Positions 1 through 10,351 of a DNA stretch of 64,000 nucleotides are shown piece after piece. The position numbers and the translations under genes were made by a program. Numbering within the stretch: position 1 is the stretch's first letter; every line of letters begins with the position of its first letter. The notes under the pieces were generated by a model that saw only the letters and a program-made list of their open reading frames with translations, made no database searches and was not told the origin of the DNA. Origin of the DNA: an uncultured Cohaesibacter sp. (GTDB lineage: Bacteria; Pseudomonadota; Alphaproteobacteria; Rhizobiales; Cohaesibacteraceae); contig NZ_OY781114.1 in NCBI RefSeq assembly GCF_963676485.1, positions 1,758,501-1,822,500 on the forward strand, read 5' to 3'.

Positions 1-1883
1 ACGGCCATAGCATCCGCCCGCACATCAAAGACGTCGGCAGCCTTGGCCGGATCGCGCCAATGGCGACCATTGCCGCCAATCTGGACAGCCCCACGGCGCA
101 TGCCAGTGGCATGGGTGAACTGTTCATCAGGCTTGTCGCCAAGGAAGATCTGACCAATCTCGAACAGGGCAAGATCATCAAAGCCACGGTCAACGTTGCG
201 TTGGGCTGCCTGCAAAAGGCCGGGCAGAAGGCTCGGACGCATGTCCGACAGCTCGGCAGAGATCGGGTTGGTCAGAGCCAATTCCGGTTTGCCGCCACCG
301 AACATTTCGGCCATCTTCTTGTCAACAAAGGACCAGGTAACCGCTTCCACCATGCCGCGTGCAGCAAGCTGGCGGCGGGCATTGCGAATGCGCTTCTGGC
401 GCTCGGTCAGTGGAGGCTGGGTGACCGCGTTGAGACGCGGCAGAGCAACATTCGGCACGCGGTCCACGCCAACGATACGCGCCACTTCTTCCACGATGTC
501 CGCCTTGCCATACACGTCGGGACGGAAGGACGGTACAGCAACCTTCACATGGTCGCTGGCACCTGACACCCAGAAGCCAAGGCGCTTGAGCACCGTCTTG
601 ATTTCCAGATCAGGCACATCAAGGCCGGCTAGACGTTTCACTTCGGAAAGCGGGAAGTCGATGATCTTGTCTTCAAGCGGCGCTTCACCGGCAACAACCA
701 TGTTGGAAGGCTCACCGCCACAAAGGTCCATCACCATCTGGGCTGCCAGATAACCGCCAGGAATGACAAAGGCCGGATCGCAGGTACGCTCGAAGCGATA
801 GCGCGCATCGGACTGGATGCCCAATGCACGACCGGCACGAGCCGTCTTGATCGGATCGAACCATGCGCATTCCACGAAGACATTGGTGGTTTCGGGCTGG
901 GAGCCAGTGCCCTCGCCGCCCATGATGCCGCCAAATCCGACAGGACCATTGTCGTCAGCAATAACGCAAATTTCCTCGCCTGCCTTGATTTCATATTCCT
1001 TGCCGTCAAGCGCAACCAGCTTTTCGCCCGGCTTGCCAAGGCGCACATGGATGTCACCGGCCACCTTGTCTGCATCATACACATGCAACGGGCGACCGCG
1101 GTCGTAGGAAATATAGTTGGTGATGTCCACCAGCGCATTGATCGGCCTAAGGCCAATGGCCAGCAGACGGCGCTGCAGCCATTCCGGGCTCGGGCCATTC
1201 TTGACGCCCCTGATATAGACACCGGTGAAGACCGGACAAATCGGATTGTCGCCCTCTTCCTTCAGCGTCACATTGATCGGGCTGTCAAAGCTGCCAGCGA
1301 CTTCCTTGGGATGATGCTCCTTGAGCGTACCGATGCCAGCACCGGCAAGATCGCGGGCCACCCCATAAACACCCAATGCGTCACCACGGTTTGGCGTGAT
1401 GGCGATATCAATGACAGGATCATCAAGGCCGAGAACCGGAGCAAATGGCTCACCGATTGGCGCATCTTCGGGCAGTTCTATGATACCGTTATGCTCATCG
1501 GACATCCCCATTTCCCGCTCGGAACACATCATGCCGTTGGATTCAACCCCACGGATGGTCGTCGGCTTCAATTTCATGCCGTTGGCCGGAATAACAGACC
1601 CGTTCTGAGCCAGAACGACCTTGATGCCAGCGCGGGCATTGGGCGCGCCACAGACGATCTGCAACACTTCTTTGCCGGTGTTGACCTTGCAGACGCGCAG
1701 ACGGTCAGCATCTGGATGCTGCTCGGCTTCTTCAACATAGGCGACGGTGAAATCCTTCAGATCCGCAGCCTTGTCGATGACTTCCTCGACCTCAAGGCCG
1801 ATGATGGTGAGCTTGTCGAGAATTTCTTCCAGAGACGCATCCGTGTCGAGATAATCCTTCAACCAGGAGAGTGTGAATTTCAT
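1..1883 (-). CDS. pheT: Phenylalanine--tRNA ligase beta subunit (partial; 3' end beyond the left edge)
   Basis: Beta subunit of the heterotetrameric phenylalanyl-tRNA synthetase, which charges tRNA-Phe in the cytoplasm. Reading the minus strand from ATG at 1883 gives about 627 uninterrupted codons up to the window edge; the family is near 800 residues, so the C-terminal core and anticodon-binding end lie outside. It starts [12 protein letters not shown], followed by a tRNA-binding (EMAP-like) region with the stretch [12 protein letters not shown], then the B3/B4 editing region and B5. The start overlaps the pheS stop by four bases (ATGA), indicating translational coupling, and is preceded by a purine-rich AGGAGG. 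Identification is secure from synteny and sequence; only the truncation is an artefact of the window. Confidence 0.97.
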   Translation of the reverse strand, partial: MKFTLSWLKDYLDTDASLEEILDKLTIIGLEVEEVIDKAADLKDFTVAYVEEAEQHPDADRLRVCKVNTGKEVLQIVCGAPNARAGIKVVLAQNGSVIPANGMKLKPTTIRGVESNGMMCSEREMGMSDEHNGIIELPEDAPIGEPFAPVLGLDDPVIDIAITPNRGDALGVYGVARDLAGAGIGTLKEHHPKEVAGSFDSPINVTLKEEGDNPICPVFTGVYIRGVKNGPSPEWLQRRLLAIGLRPINALVDITNYISYDRGRPLHVYDADKVAGDIHVRLGKPGEKLVALDGKEYEIKAGEEICVIADDNGPVGFGGIMGGEGTGSQPETTNVFVECAWFDPIKTARAGRALGIQSDARYRFERTCDPAFVIPGGYLAAQMVMDLCGGEPSNMVVAGEAPLEDKIIDFPLSEVKRLAGLDVPDLEIKTVLKRLGFWVSGASDHVKVAVPSFRPDVYGKADIVEEVARIVGVDRVPNVALPRLNAVTQPPLTERQKRIRNARRQLAARGMVEAVTWSFVDKKMAEMFGGGKPELALTNPISAELSDMRPSLLPGLLQAAQRNVDRGFDDLALFEIGQIFLGDKPDEQFTHATGMRRGAVQIGGNGRHWRDPAKAADVFDVRADAMA

Positions 1884-2962
1884 GAGGAGAGCCCTCCTAC
1901 CAGAGAAGGAATGTCAAGGGGACGGAAACCGTAATGATCGAGCCAGCGTTTGTCGCCGTTGAAGAAGGCCCGAAGATCCGGCATGCCATATTTCAGCATG
2001 GCGATGCGGTCGATGCCCATGCCGAAAGCGAAGCCGGTGTACCGGTCCGGATCGAGATCACAGTTGCGCAGCACATTCGGATGCACCATGCCGCAACCAA
2101 GAACTTCCAACCAATCATCGCCTTCGCCAATGCGAATTTCATTGCCCTTGCGCTCGCAGCCGATATCCACTTCCATGGATGGCTCAGTGAAGGGGAAATG
2201 CGAAGCGCGAAAACGCATTTTCACGTCGTCCAGTTCAAAGAACGCCTTGAAGAATTCAGCCAGCGTCCATTTCAGATGTCCCAAATGTATCCCTTCCTCG
2301 ATGACGAGGCCTTCCACCTGATGGAACATGGGAGTGTGTGTCTGGTCACTGTCGCAGCGATAGGTGCGGCCCGGGCAGATCACGCGGATCGGCGGCTCTT
2401 GACTGACCATGGTGCGCACCTGCACCGGCGAGGTGTGGGTACGCAGAACCTTTTGGTTGCCTTCCGCATCGACCGGCAGGAAGAAGGTGTCGTGCTCCAG
2501 ACGCGCCGGATGATCGGGCGGGAAGTTGAGCGCGGTGAAGTTGTAGAAATCTTCCTCGATGTCCGGCCCTTCCGCAACAGCAAAGCCCATATCGGCAAAG
2601 ATTGCAGTCAGTTCGTCGGTTACCTGCGCAATCGGATGGACGCGGCCCTCAAGTGGCGACCCCATGCGGGTAGGCAGGGTCACATCAACGGTCTCGCTCT
2701 TGAGGCGTTCGTTGAGCGCCTGATCCTTGAGGATCTCCTTGCGCGCTGCAATCGCATCCCCAACGCGCCCCTTGAGCCCGTTGAGGGCCGGTCCCATTTC
2801 CTTGCGCTCTTCCGGGCTCATTTTGCCCAGTGTTTTCATCAGCTCCGAAATCTTGCCCTTTTTACCAAGAGACGAGACGCGGACTTCTTCCAGTGCAGGC
2901 TCATCGGTTGCCGCTTCAATAGCGGCGGAGATCTCCTGCTCGAGTGATTTGAGTTCCGACAT
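1880..2962 (-). CDS. pheS: Phenylalanine--tRNA ligase alpha subunit
   Basis: Catalytic alpha subunit of phenylalanyl-tRNA synthetase (360 residues, normal length). An N-terminal coiled-coil arm of about 90 residues binds tRNA. The class II catalytic core follows, with motif 2 around [11 protein letters not shown] and motif 3 around [11 protein letters not shown] near the C-terminus. I chose ATG at 2962 (MSELKSLEQ) because a GGAA sequence lies five bases upstream; two further in-frame ATGs upstream (2968, 2983) lack better signals. It is co-transcribed with pheT through a four-base overlap. A strong terminator separates it from rplT, so the pair probably has its own promoter, which I could not place confidently. 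Confidence 0.97.
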   Translation of the reverse strand: MSELKSLEQEISAAIEAATDEPALEEVRVSSLGKKGKISELMKTLGKMSPEERKEMGPALNGLKGRVGDAIAARKEILKDQALNERLKSETVDVTLPTRMGSPLEGRVHPIAQVTDELTAIFADMGFAVAEGPDIEEDFYNFTALNFPPDHPARLEHDTFFLPVDAEGNQKVLRTHTSPVQVRTMVSQEPPIRVICPGRTYRCDSDQTHTPMFHQVEGLVIEEGIHLGHLKWTLAEFFKAFFELDDVKMRFRASHFPFTEPSMEVDIGCERKGNEIRIGEGDDWLEVLGCGMVHPNVLRNCDLDPDRYTGFAFGMGIDRIAMLKYGMPDLRAFFNGDKRWLDHYGFRPLDIPSLVGGLSS

Positions 2963-3265
2963 AATCATTCCGTTTTGGGCCATTCCGTATGGACCGGCCT
3001 GGCCGGGCTTTCTGCCCTACGAGACTTTGCTGTATGCGTTTTAACAGATTGGCAGAGACAATAAAGAGGCTTTTCCTCACTTAATCCCGTCAATCACCTT
3101 GAAGACAAATAAAAACCCGCCTCGATTGCTCGACGCGGGTTTTTAAACCGTAAACCTTGTTCGTGCGCCGATACGAAACCATTGCAAACCCTTGTGGGGA
3201 TTGCCTGAATTTCGGCCTCAACACGAATTCCTTCAAAAAGCGATGCTTTTCAACCGGAATGCGCC
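2963..3265. other. Gene-free stretch between rplT and pheS
   Basis: About 300 bases holding the rplT-side terminator (3111-3144) and, between it and pheS, the presumed pheS promoter. A TTGACG hexamer occurs on the minus strand here, but no convincing -10 hexamer stands at the right distance. No leader peptide rich in Phe codons was recognised. Confidence 0.5.
3111..3144 (-). terminator. Intrinsic terminator of rpmI-rplT
   Basis: A CCCGC/GCGGG stem, extended by TCGA-TTGC-TCGA, is flanked by five A residues on one side and five T residues on the other. It lies downstream of rplT on the minus strand. The symmetrical A and T tracts would let it work in both directions. Confidence 0.85.
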
Positions 3266-3625
3266 TTAGGCGGCAGCAGCAGATTTGGCCTTTTCAACCA
3301 GACTTGCGAAAGCCTCTGGCTGATGAATTGCCATATCCGAGAGAACCTTACGGTCAATTTCGATGCCAGCCTTGTTGAGGCCGTCGATAAATCGTCCATA
3401 GGTCAGACCCTGTTCGCGAACAGCGGCGTTGATACGCTGGATCCACAGAGCGCGGAAGTTGCGTTTTTTGGTCTTACGGTCGCGATAAGCGTACTGACCA
3501 GCTTTTTCAACTGCCTGCTTTGCAATGCGAATGGTTGAACGACGGGCGCCATAATAACCTTTGGCTGCCTTGAGGGTCTTTTTGTGACGGGAATGTGCCG
3601 TTACACCGCGTTTTACACGTGCCAT
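3266..3625 (-). CDS. rplT: 50S ribosomal protein L20
   Basis: L20, an early-assembly protein of the large ribosomal subunit that binds 23S rRNA (119 residues, typical). It begins [16 protein letters not shown] and has the conserved [19 protein letters not shown] region. It lies 46 bases downstream of rpmI in the same direction and ends before a strong terminator, so rpmI-rplT form one transcription unit. In several bacteria L20 represses this operon by binding its leader; here the leader of about 200 bases upstream of rpmI is where such a site would be, but I did not identify one. Confidence 0.98.
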   Translation of the reverse strand: MARVKRGVTAHSRHKKTLKAAKGYYGARRSTIRIAKQAVEKAGQYAYRDRKTKKRNFRALWIQRINAAVREQGLTYGRFIDGLNKAGIEIDRKVLSDMAIHQPEAFASLVEKAKSAAAA

Positions 3626-3671
3626 TATTCTATCTCCTAAACCAGAATGCTGTATTCAAGCTGCTTGGCGC

Positions 3672-3869
3672 TTACTTGTAAGGCAGAAACTGCTTGATGA
3701 CTTTCGCATCCTGCTCAGCCAGAGTGGTGGTGCCACGTGCCTTGCGGATGAATTTGGTTGTGCGTTTGATCATACCATGCTGCTTGCCAGCCTGTGCGGA
3801 TACGATCTTGCCAGTACCGGTTACCTTGAAGCGTTTCTTGGCTCCGGATTTTGTTTTCAGCTTGGGCAT
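3672..3869 (-). CDS. rpmI: 50S ribosomal protein L35
   Basis: L35 of the large ribosomal subunit, 65 residues as usual, very basic ([21 protein letters not shown] start and a [15 protein letters not shown] segment). A well-placed AGGAG lies six bases before the ATG. It is first gene of the rpmI-rplT unit. In many relatives infC is immediately upstream; here a tspO gene and a separate infC terminator intervene, so rpmI-rplT is probably transcribed from its own promoter (see 4080-4108). Confidence 0.98.
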   Translation of the reverse strand: MPKLKTKSGAKKRFKVTGTGKIVSAQAGKQHGMIKRTTKFIRKARGTTTLAEQDAKVIKQFLPYK

Positions 3870-4178
3870 TTTGCTCTCCTGAAATCCTTGGCGGATTGTT
3901 GTTTTGACAAAGCTCTAAGACGGTGTTCATCACCATGAAGGCAATGGATCCAGCCATCCCGGATTGAGCATTTCAAACTCCCCACGGCAGCCCTAAAATC
4001 AGCCGGGCGAGTCATTTTCCTTGCGGCGAAACCAGCATCTTCCCTTAAGAAGACGCGCAATTTGCCTACGGATTGGCGGGTTATAGCGATGCGCAAGAAG
4101 GGAATCAAGGGGCAAGATCAAAGAATCTCCCCATTACCCCGTAAAAGCCATGACTCAGGCCATATATCGACTGCGGAA
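3870..4178. other. rpmI leader and promoter region
   Basis: Gene-free stretch of about 310 bases between tspO and rpmI. It contains a candidate minus-strand promoter at 4080-4108, which would leave a leader of roughly 200 bases before rpmI. No other signal was recognised. Confidence 0.5.
4080..4108 (-). promoter_or_regulatory. Candidate sigma-70 promoter for rpmI-rplT
   Basis: On the minus strand TTGATT (4108-4103) and TATAAC (4085-4080) are separated by exactly 17 bases. This would start transcription near 4073 and give a long rpmI leader. It is seen by inspection only. Confidence 0.5.
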
Positions 4179-4637
4179 TCAATTAAGCAGCCAAATGGAT
4201 ATGTTCAGATAGCTCGCATAGCCGACCCAAAGCAAATAGGGCACAAAGAGACTTGAGGCAATCGGATCGCGCTTTCTGGCCATCGCAATAAAGCTGATAA
4301 TGATCAGAAGCAGGAAAGAGATGATGGCAACGGACCCGGTAAGATTTCTCAGGGTAAAGAAGACCGGGCTCCAAGTGAAATTCAGCCCCATTTGTATGAA
4401 CCACAAAAGGAGCAGATCTTTTGAGCCCTTGGACCGGTAAACCCGTGCGCCCACGATCCCGATGAGGATATAGAGGAATGTCCAGGCCGGGCCGAACAGC
4501 CAATTGGGGGGCGTGAAGGGTGGCTTGACCAGCGCCTGATACCATGGACCGGGAATATTGTTGGTCCCGATCAGAAGACCACCACCAACCGAGACCAGCA
4601 GAAAGAGACCGTAAGTAAGCCAATTTGAAGATTTCAT
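4179..4637 (-). CDS. tspO: TspO/MBR family tryptophan-rich sensory protein
   Basis: Integral inner-membrane protein of the TspO/translocator family (152 residues; usual 150-170), which binds porphyrins and related ligands and in purple bacteria affects photosynthesis gene expression and tetrapyrrole handling. Five hydrophobic segments can be seen, with the family signature around PGPWYQALVKPPFTPPNW, then FGPAWTFLYILIG. The start ATG at 4637 has AGGA seven bases upstream; another ATG two codons earlier is too close to that site. It stands between infC and rpmI-rplT on the same strand, an unusual position, but the infC terminator separates it from infC. Its physiological role here is not deducible. 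Confidence 0.93.
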   Translation of the reverse strand: MKSSNWLTYGLFLLVSVGGGLLIGTNNIPGPWYQALVKPPFTPPNWLFGPAWTFLYILIGIVGARVYRSKGSKDLLLLWFIQMGLNFTWSPVFFTLRNLTGSVAIISFLLLIIISFIAMARKRDPIASSLFVPYLLWVGYASYLNISIWLLN

Positions 4638-4794
4638 GATCATATCCTGCCTGTTTTTCCTCGTTGCAAGGGGGCTGTATCTTAGTCCCGATATCGCAAT
4701 GCCAGTGTTTCAGCCCCTATATATCAAGGGCTCAGCCAAGCTTTTGTTCCCTTCACTCGGGCTCATTTGGCAGACTATCTTTATACGGGCCAAT

Positions 4795-4826
4795 AAAAAA
4801 CCCGGATCCAATGATCCGGGTTTTTT
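4795..4826 (-). terminator. Intrinsic terminator of infC
   Basis: A CCCGGATC/GATCCGGG perfect eight-base-pair stem with a CAAT loop, flanked by six A and six T residues, lies about 30 bases after the infC stop on the minus strand. The flanks would also permit action in the other direction. Confidence 0.9.
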
Positions 4827-4855
4827 GGCGAAAAAGTATTGTGCCCAGGAAATAC

Positions 4856-5392
4856 TTATTTCGGAGCGAGAATCATGATCATCTGACGGCCTTCGAGTCT
4901 GGGCTCGAGCTCTACCTTGGTGCGCTCAATCATCTCGGCTTTGACCTTCTGGAGCAATTCCATCCCAAGGCTTTGGTGAGCCATTTCACGACCACGGAAA
5001 CGCAAGGTGAATTTGACCTTGTCTCCCTCTTCGATAAAACGACTGGCGTTGCGCATTTTCACTTCATAGTCATGGGTGTCAATGTTGGGTCGCATCTTGA
5101 CCTCTTTCACATCGACAACTTTCTGTTTCTTGCGCGCTTCGGCGGCTTTTTTCTGAGCCTGATATTTGTACCGGCCATAATCCATGATCTTGCAGACCGG
5201 CGGCTTCGCGTTCGGCGAGATCTCAACCAGATCCAAACCGGCTTCAGCAGCCATGTCTAGCGCTTGTCTGGTCGGAATGGATCCATGGTTATTTCCCTCA
5301 TCATCGATGAGCTGCACTTCGTCAATACGGATTTGGTTATTGATGCGCGGTCCCGTTTCACGGGGCGCTTGCGCTCTATTTGGGCGGCGAAT
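4856..5392 (-). CDS. infC: Translation initiation factor IF-3, with an AUU start codon
   Basis: IF-3 binds the 30S subunit, prevents premature joining to 50S and checks start-codon pairing. From the chosen start the product is 178 residues, the family norm. The N-terminal domain contains [21 protein letters not shown], the linker is lysine-rich, and the C-terminal domain has [14 protein letters not shown] and the ending [12 protein letters not shown]. The only ATG/GTG candidate (GTG at 5317) would delete the conserved N-terminus. Reading upstream in frame reaches ATT at 5392-5390 with AGGAG nine bases ahead. An AUU start is the known hallmark of infC, allowing IF-3 to repress its own translation. 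The start assignment is an inference; the gene identity is certain. Confidence 0.95.
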   Translation of the reverse strand: MRRPNRAQAPRETGPRINNQIRIDEVQLIDDEGNNHGSIPTRQALDMAAEAGLDLVEISPNAKPPVCKIMDYGRYKYQAQKKAAEARKKQKVVDVKEVKMRPNIDTHDYEVKMRNASRFIEEGDKVKFTLRFRGREMAHQSLGMELLQKVKAEMIERTKVELEPRLEGRQMIMILAPK

Positions 5393-5714
5393 GGTCGTAA
5401 TCTCCTGTTTATTGCAACAATAGCGTCAAATACATATGACGCAGCTTGCGCCGCCTTTCAAGCCCTGCCATGGATCAGGGGCCGAGATAAAAGGCAGAAT
5501 TCTCTATCCTTTCACAAGCTATTGCCTACTCTTGTCGAAATATTGTCATTCCCAGGTTAATTTGCGGAGCGAAAAGTTCTGCCATGCAAAATTAGCATAA
5601 CTCAAGATGACCAAAATCAACGATATGCGACGATCGTATGATAAAGAGCCAACAAATGCCCTAGCTGGTGTCTAACACCCTATCGTGAATCCAAAGAGCA
5701 GAAAAGTCTACTCC
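5393..5714. other. Divergent infC/focA control region
   Basis: About 320 bases between two divergent genes. It must hold the infC promoter (minus) and the focA promoter (plus). I could not fix either promoter. A short palindrome at 5667-5679 lies just upstream of focA and is listed separately. Confidence 0.5.
5667..5679. promoter_or_regulatory. Palindrome GGTGT-CTA-ACACC upstream of focA
   Basis: A 13-base element with perfect five-base arms lies 36 bases before the focA start. Its core GTGTCTAACAC occurs again, inverted, at 37079-37089 upstream of the olsB-like gene. It may be an operator; no regulator can be named. Confidence 0.4.
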
Positions 5715-6575
5715 ATGTCCGAAACGCCTCAATTCCAATTTGACGCCTTGATGCCTGCCGAAATGGCCAAGAAAGCCGAGGATGTTGGTGTCTATAAAGC
5801 AACCAAACAGCCACTGACCACATTCGTGCTGGCCATCACTGCGGGTGCCTTCATCGGCATTGCCTTCATTTTCTACACGGTGGTGACCAACGGAAATGGC
5901 GATCTCGGCTGGGGAGCGAACAAATTCATCGGTGGACTGGCCTTCAGTCTTGGCTTGATGCTGGTTGTCGTCAATGGCGGCGATCTGTTCACCAGCACGG
6001 TTCTCACCGTTGTGGCAAAGGCCAGCAAAAAAATCACATGGGGGCAACTCACCAAGAACTGGGTGATCGTCTATGCAGGTAACTTTGTCGGCGCCATCGG
6101 TCTGGTCGCCATCATGCAGATTGCCCGACATTACGAGCAGGGCAACGGCTCTCTTGGTCTGAACTATATGCATGTCGCCCAGCACAAGCTGCATCACGGC
6201 TTCTTTCAGGCGGTGGCGCTGGGGGCCATGTGTAACGTCATGGTCTGTCTTGGCGTGTGGATGTCCTATGCGGGTCGCACTGTCACCGACAAACTGCTGG
6301 CTGTGACCTTGCCGGTCGCCATGTTTGTTGCCTCCGGCTTTGAGCACTGCGTTGCCAACATGTTCCAGATTCCGATGGCCATCATGACCAAGACCTTTGC
6401 CGGTCCGGAATTCTGGACTGCAACCGGCACCACGGCAGCAGACTTCGCTGATCTGACCTGGGGCAATTTTGTCATCAACAACCTCATCCCGGTCACCATC
6501 GGCAACATCATCGGTGGAGGCGTTCTGGTGGGCCTCATTTACTGGTTCATCTATCTGCGCCCGCAGAAGCACTAG
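5715..6575 (+). CDS. focA: Formate/nitrite transporter family channel (FocA type)
   Basis: Pentameric inner-membrane channel of the FNT family that moves formate (or nitrite/hydrosulfide in relatives); 286 residues, typical. Six membrane segments are visible. FNT signatures present are GGLAFSLGLMLVVVNGGDLFTS, WGQLTKNWVIVYAGNF, CNVMVCLGVWMSYAGR and ASGFEHCVANMFQIP. The FocA-like channel histidine is the H of GFEH. ATG at 5715 is preferred over an upstream in-frame GTG at 5685, which has no ribosome site, though none is strong for ATG either. No pflAB or formate dehydrogenase is adjacent, so the substrate is inferred from sequence likeness. A terminator follows directly. Confidence 0.9.
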   Translation: MSETPQFQFDALMPAEMAKKAEDVGVYKATKQPLTTFVLAITAGAFIGIAFIFYTVVTNGNGDLGWGANKFIGGLAFSLGLMLVVVNGGDLFTSTVLTVVAKASKKITWGQLTKNWVIVYAGNFVGAIGLVAIMQIARHYEQGNGSLGLNYMHVAQHKLHHGFFQAVALGAMCNVMVCLGVWMSYAGRTVTDKLLAVTLPVAMFVASGFEHCVANMFQIPMAIMTKTFAGPEFWTATGTTAADFADLTWGNFVINNLIPVTIGNIIGGGVLVGLIYWFIYLRPQKH

Positions 6576-6601
6576 GCATCCGCCCGCAATCAAACATACC
6601 G

Positions 6602-6640
6602 AAAGCCTGATCCCCTACCCTTGGATCAGGCTTTTCTTTT
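6602..6640 (+). terminator. Intrinsic terminator of focA
   Basis: Perfect nine-base-pair stem GCCTGATCC/GGATCAGGC followed by TTTTCTTTT, about 27 bases after the focA stop. Confidence 0.88.
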
Positions 6641-6754
6641 GTCTCGCTTACAGCCGGATCAGCATTGGCGGCTTGCTGGCAACCAGAAGAAAGGCCATTG
6701 CGCGCAGCCTTCATGCCATCCATGCCGAGCCGGAAAAGAAATGGCGAATATCAG

Positions 6755-7951
6755 CTAGTGATCGGCTTCATAGTGATCCGCTAGATCACATCCCAGCAAT
6801 TGGTCATAAACGGCAAGGGTCTGCTGCCCCATGGATTTGAGCGAAAAACAGGCCTCGATCAAATCTCTGGCAATCGGGGCCACCTGCTCTCTTTGCTCTG
6901 CGGGCATGGTGAGCGTGCGGGCGATGGCCTCTTGCCAACCTTTTGCATCATCATGAGCGATAACGCTGGCGATCCATTGCTCCGGCGCCATATCCATGGG
7001 TGGAGCCACAACTTCGGGCTGGGCGCCCAGATCGCCGACTAGGGTCGGCTTGCCCATGGCCAACCCTTCGGCTGCCGAGCGCCCAAAGGTCTCCGCATCC
7101 TGGCTGGGCACAATCACCATATCGGCAAGCGCATAGGCGGCGGGCATATCCTTGCAATGGCCAACCCTTTTGACGCAGTCGGTAACATCATGTTCCGTGA
7201 TCAGGCGATCCAGCTCTGCGACATAGGATTCGCGCCCCTGTTCATCCCCGATGAGAAGCAACTGGAAGGTTGGTCCGATGGCTTTCTTGAGCGTTCCCAT
7301 CACCGGAATGATGAAGCTTTGGCCTTTCCAGCGTGTCAGCCTTGAGGGCAGGATAATGACGGGCCGCTCATCCACCCCCCATTTGCCACGCAGGGCTTCA
7401 ATCCGCTCGCCGGATATCCTTGCAGGATCGAACTGATCCATATCGACGCCGCGATGAATGGTCATCGTTCGGTTTTCCGCATCCGGATTGCGCCCGATGA
7501 CGAGCCGCGCGGTGTAATGCGAATTGGCAATGACAATGTCACCTTTGGCCATGACCGAATTATAGAAAGCCTTCAGACGCCCTTTCTGGCTATAGGCACC
7601 ATGATATGTGGTCACGAAAGGCACACCGGTCCGGCGCGCGGCGATATAGGCGCTCCAAGCGGGTGCACGCGAGCGGGTATGGACAAGATCCACCCCTTCA
7701 TCACGGATCATGCGTTCGATTGCGCTGACATTGGAGATGAGAATCCGGAAAGGATTCTTGCTGCGTCCCTTAAGCGGCAACAGACGTCCACCAACCGCTT
7801 CGAGTTCGGGCTGTAACCGCCCTGCCTCGGCGGCCACCAGAGCCTTGCCACCCGATCTGGTTATCGCTTCGGCGATTTCCACCGTTCCTCGCTCAACACC
7901 ACCGGAATCAAGCCAAGGAATAACCTGCAGAATTGTTGGGGCTTTCGTCAT
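6755..7951 (-). CDS. GT4-family glycosyltransferase
   Basis: Retaining glycosyltransferase of GT-B fold, family 4 (398 residues). The N-terminal domain opens with ILQVIPWLDSGGVERGTVE, the usual acceptor-side GGVER loop, and has HTRSRAPAWSAYIAARR. The C-terminal donor domain carries PSRLTRWKGQ and the E-x7-E element in AETFGRSAAEGLAMGKP, which binds the nucleotide sugar. The start ATG at 7951 has GGTGG five bases upstream. Relatives act in lipopolysaccharide or surface polysaccharide synthesis, but no other polysaccharide gene is nearby, so the acceptor is unknown. It converges with focA and diverges from the hydrolase at 8036. Confidence 0.88.
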   Translation of the reverse strand: MTKAPTILQVIPWLDSGGVERGTVEIAEAITRSGGKALVAAEAGRLQPELEAVGGRLLPLKGRSKNPFRILISNVSAIERMIRDEGVDLVHTRSRAPAWSAYIAARRTGVPFVTTYHGAYSQKGRLKAFYNSVMAKGDIVIANSHYTARLVIGRNPDAENRTMTIHRGVDMDQFDPARISGERIEALRGKWGVDERPVIILPSRLTRWKGQSFIIPVMGTLKKAIGPTFQLLLIGDEQGRESYVAELDRLITEHDVTDCVKRVGHCKDMPAAYALADMVIVPSQDAETFGRSAAEGLAMGKPTLVGDLGAQPEVVAPPMDMAPEQWIASVIAHDDAKGWQEAIARTLTMPAEQREQVAPIARDLIEACFSLKSMGQQTLAVYDQLLGCDLADHYEADH

Positions 7952-8035
7952 GCGATCCACCGCGCTATGTAACTGGCATCCCCGTCGCTGCGCTAGCCAA
8001 CGGTGCCATTTGATTTCTTTCCCGGAGACATAACA

Positions 8036-8842
8036 ATGTCAGCCCCTCAAAAGCAAACCTTCCTTGTCGGAAACCCCTTGGTTGAGGGGGACCATCCCCG
8101 CGAAATTGCCTTCAAACGGCGCGGGACAGCCGAACCAGACCGTCCGGGGCTGTTCTGGATGAATGGCTACAAGTCCAATATGGAGGGCGACAAGGCGCTT
8201 TGTCTGGATGATTGGGCCGCGCAAAGAGGATCGCCCTTCACCCGCTTTGACTATTCCGGCCATGGCGTTTCCGGTGGCGATTTTCTGGATGGCACCATCT
8301 CACGATGGCTCTACGAAAGCCTTGCGGTGTTTGATACCCATACCGAAGGGCCGCAAGTCATCTGCGGATCGTCCATGGGCGGCTGGCTCGCACTCCTGCT
8401 CACCAAAGCGCATATCGCCAAGGTCGGGCTTGAAAATAGCCGCATCAAGGGCCTTGTTCTGATTGCGCCTGCGATCGACATGACCAAGCTTCTCATGTGG
8501 GACAATTTTGACGAAGCCGCCAGAGCAGAGATGGCCGAAACAGGCATTTTCCGGCGCCCCAGTGACTATGATGATGGCCCTTACGAAATCACCGCCAAGC
8601 TGATCGAGGACGGCAAGGCGCATTTGCTGGGCGATAGCCTGATCGAAACCGGCTGTCCTGTGCATATCCTGCAAGGGGTGAAGGACGACGCTGTCCCCTG
8701 GCATTCCTCCGTCGATCTGGTCGCCCGTCTGGCACAAGATGACGTGAAACTGACTCTGGTCAAGGATGGCGACCATCGCCTTTCCCGCCCGGATGACCTC
8801 AAGCTGCTGATCAGGGCGATTGAAACCCTGCTTGATCACTAA
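8036..8842 (+). CDS. Alpha/beta-hydrolase, ABHD10-like serine esterase/thioesterase
   Basis: Single-domain alpha/beta-hydrolase of 268 residues. The nucleophile elbow is G-S-S-M-G with Ser113, preceded by the ABHD10-like FDYSGHGVSGGDF strand-loop. The acid is probably the Asp in GVKDDAVPW and the base the His in GDHRLS near the C-terminus. ABHD10 relatives hydrolyse acyl-glucuronides and S-palmitoyl thioesters; the bacterial substrate is unknown. ATG at 8036 has GGAG eight bases upstream; an in-frame ATG at 8003 lacks a ribosome site. A strong two-way terminator separates it from the converging dgdA. Confidence 0.85.
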   Translation: MSAPQKQTFLVGNPLVEGDHPREIAFKRRGTAEPDRPGLFWMNGYKSNMEGDKALCLDDWAAQRGSPFTRFDYSGHGVSGGDFLDGTISRWLYESLAVFDTHTEGPQVICGSSMGGWLALLLTKAHIAKVGLENSRIKGLVLIAPAIDMTKLLMWDNFDEAARAEMAETGIFRRPSDYDDGPYEITAKLIEDGKAHLLGDSLIETGCPVHILQGVKDDAVPWHSSVDLVARLAQDDVKLTLVKDGDHRLSRPDDLKLLIRAIETLLDH

Positions 8843-8860
8843 AAGCGCCCAAAAACTGCA

Positions 8861-8914
8861 AAAAAGAGCACCCCGCTGAGGACGTTCGAAGTCCTCTGCA
8901 GCGGGGTGCTTTTG
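8861..8914. terminator. Bidirectional terminator between hydrolase and dgdA
   Basis: A very long stem: AGCACCCCGCTG pairs perfectly with CAGCGGGGTGCT, with an inner GAGGAC/GTCCTC hairpin. Five A residues precede and four T residues follow. The two flanking genes converge here, so it can serve both. Confidence 0.9.
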
Positions 8915-8930
8915 CAAATCCATGGCGTGG

Positions 8931-10343
<1,413 letters not shown>

Positions 10344-10351
10344 TTATATCA

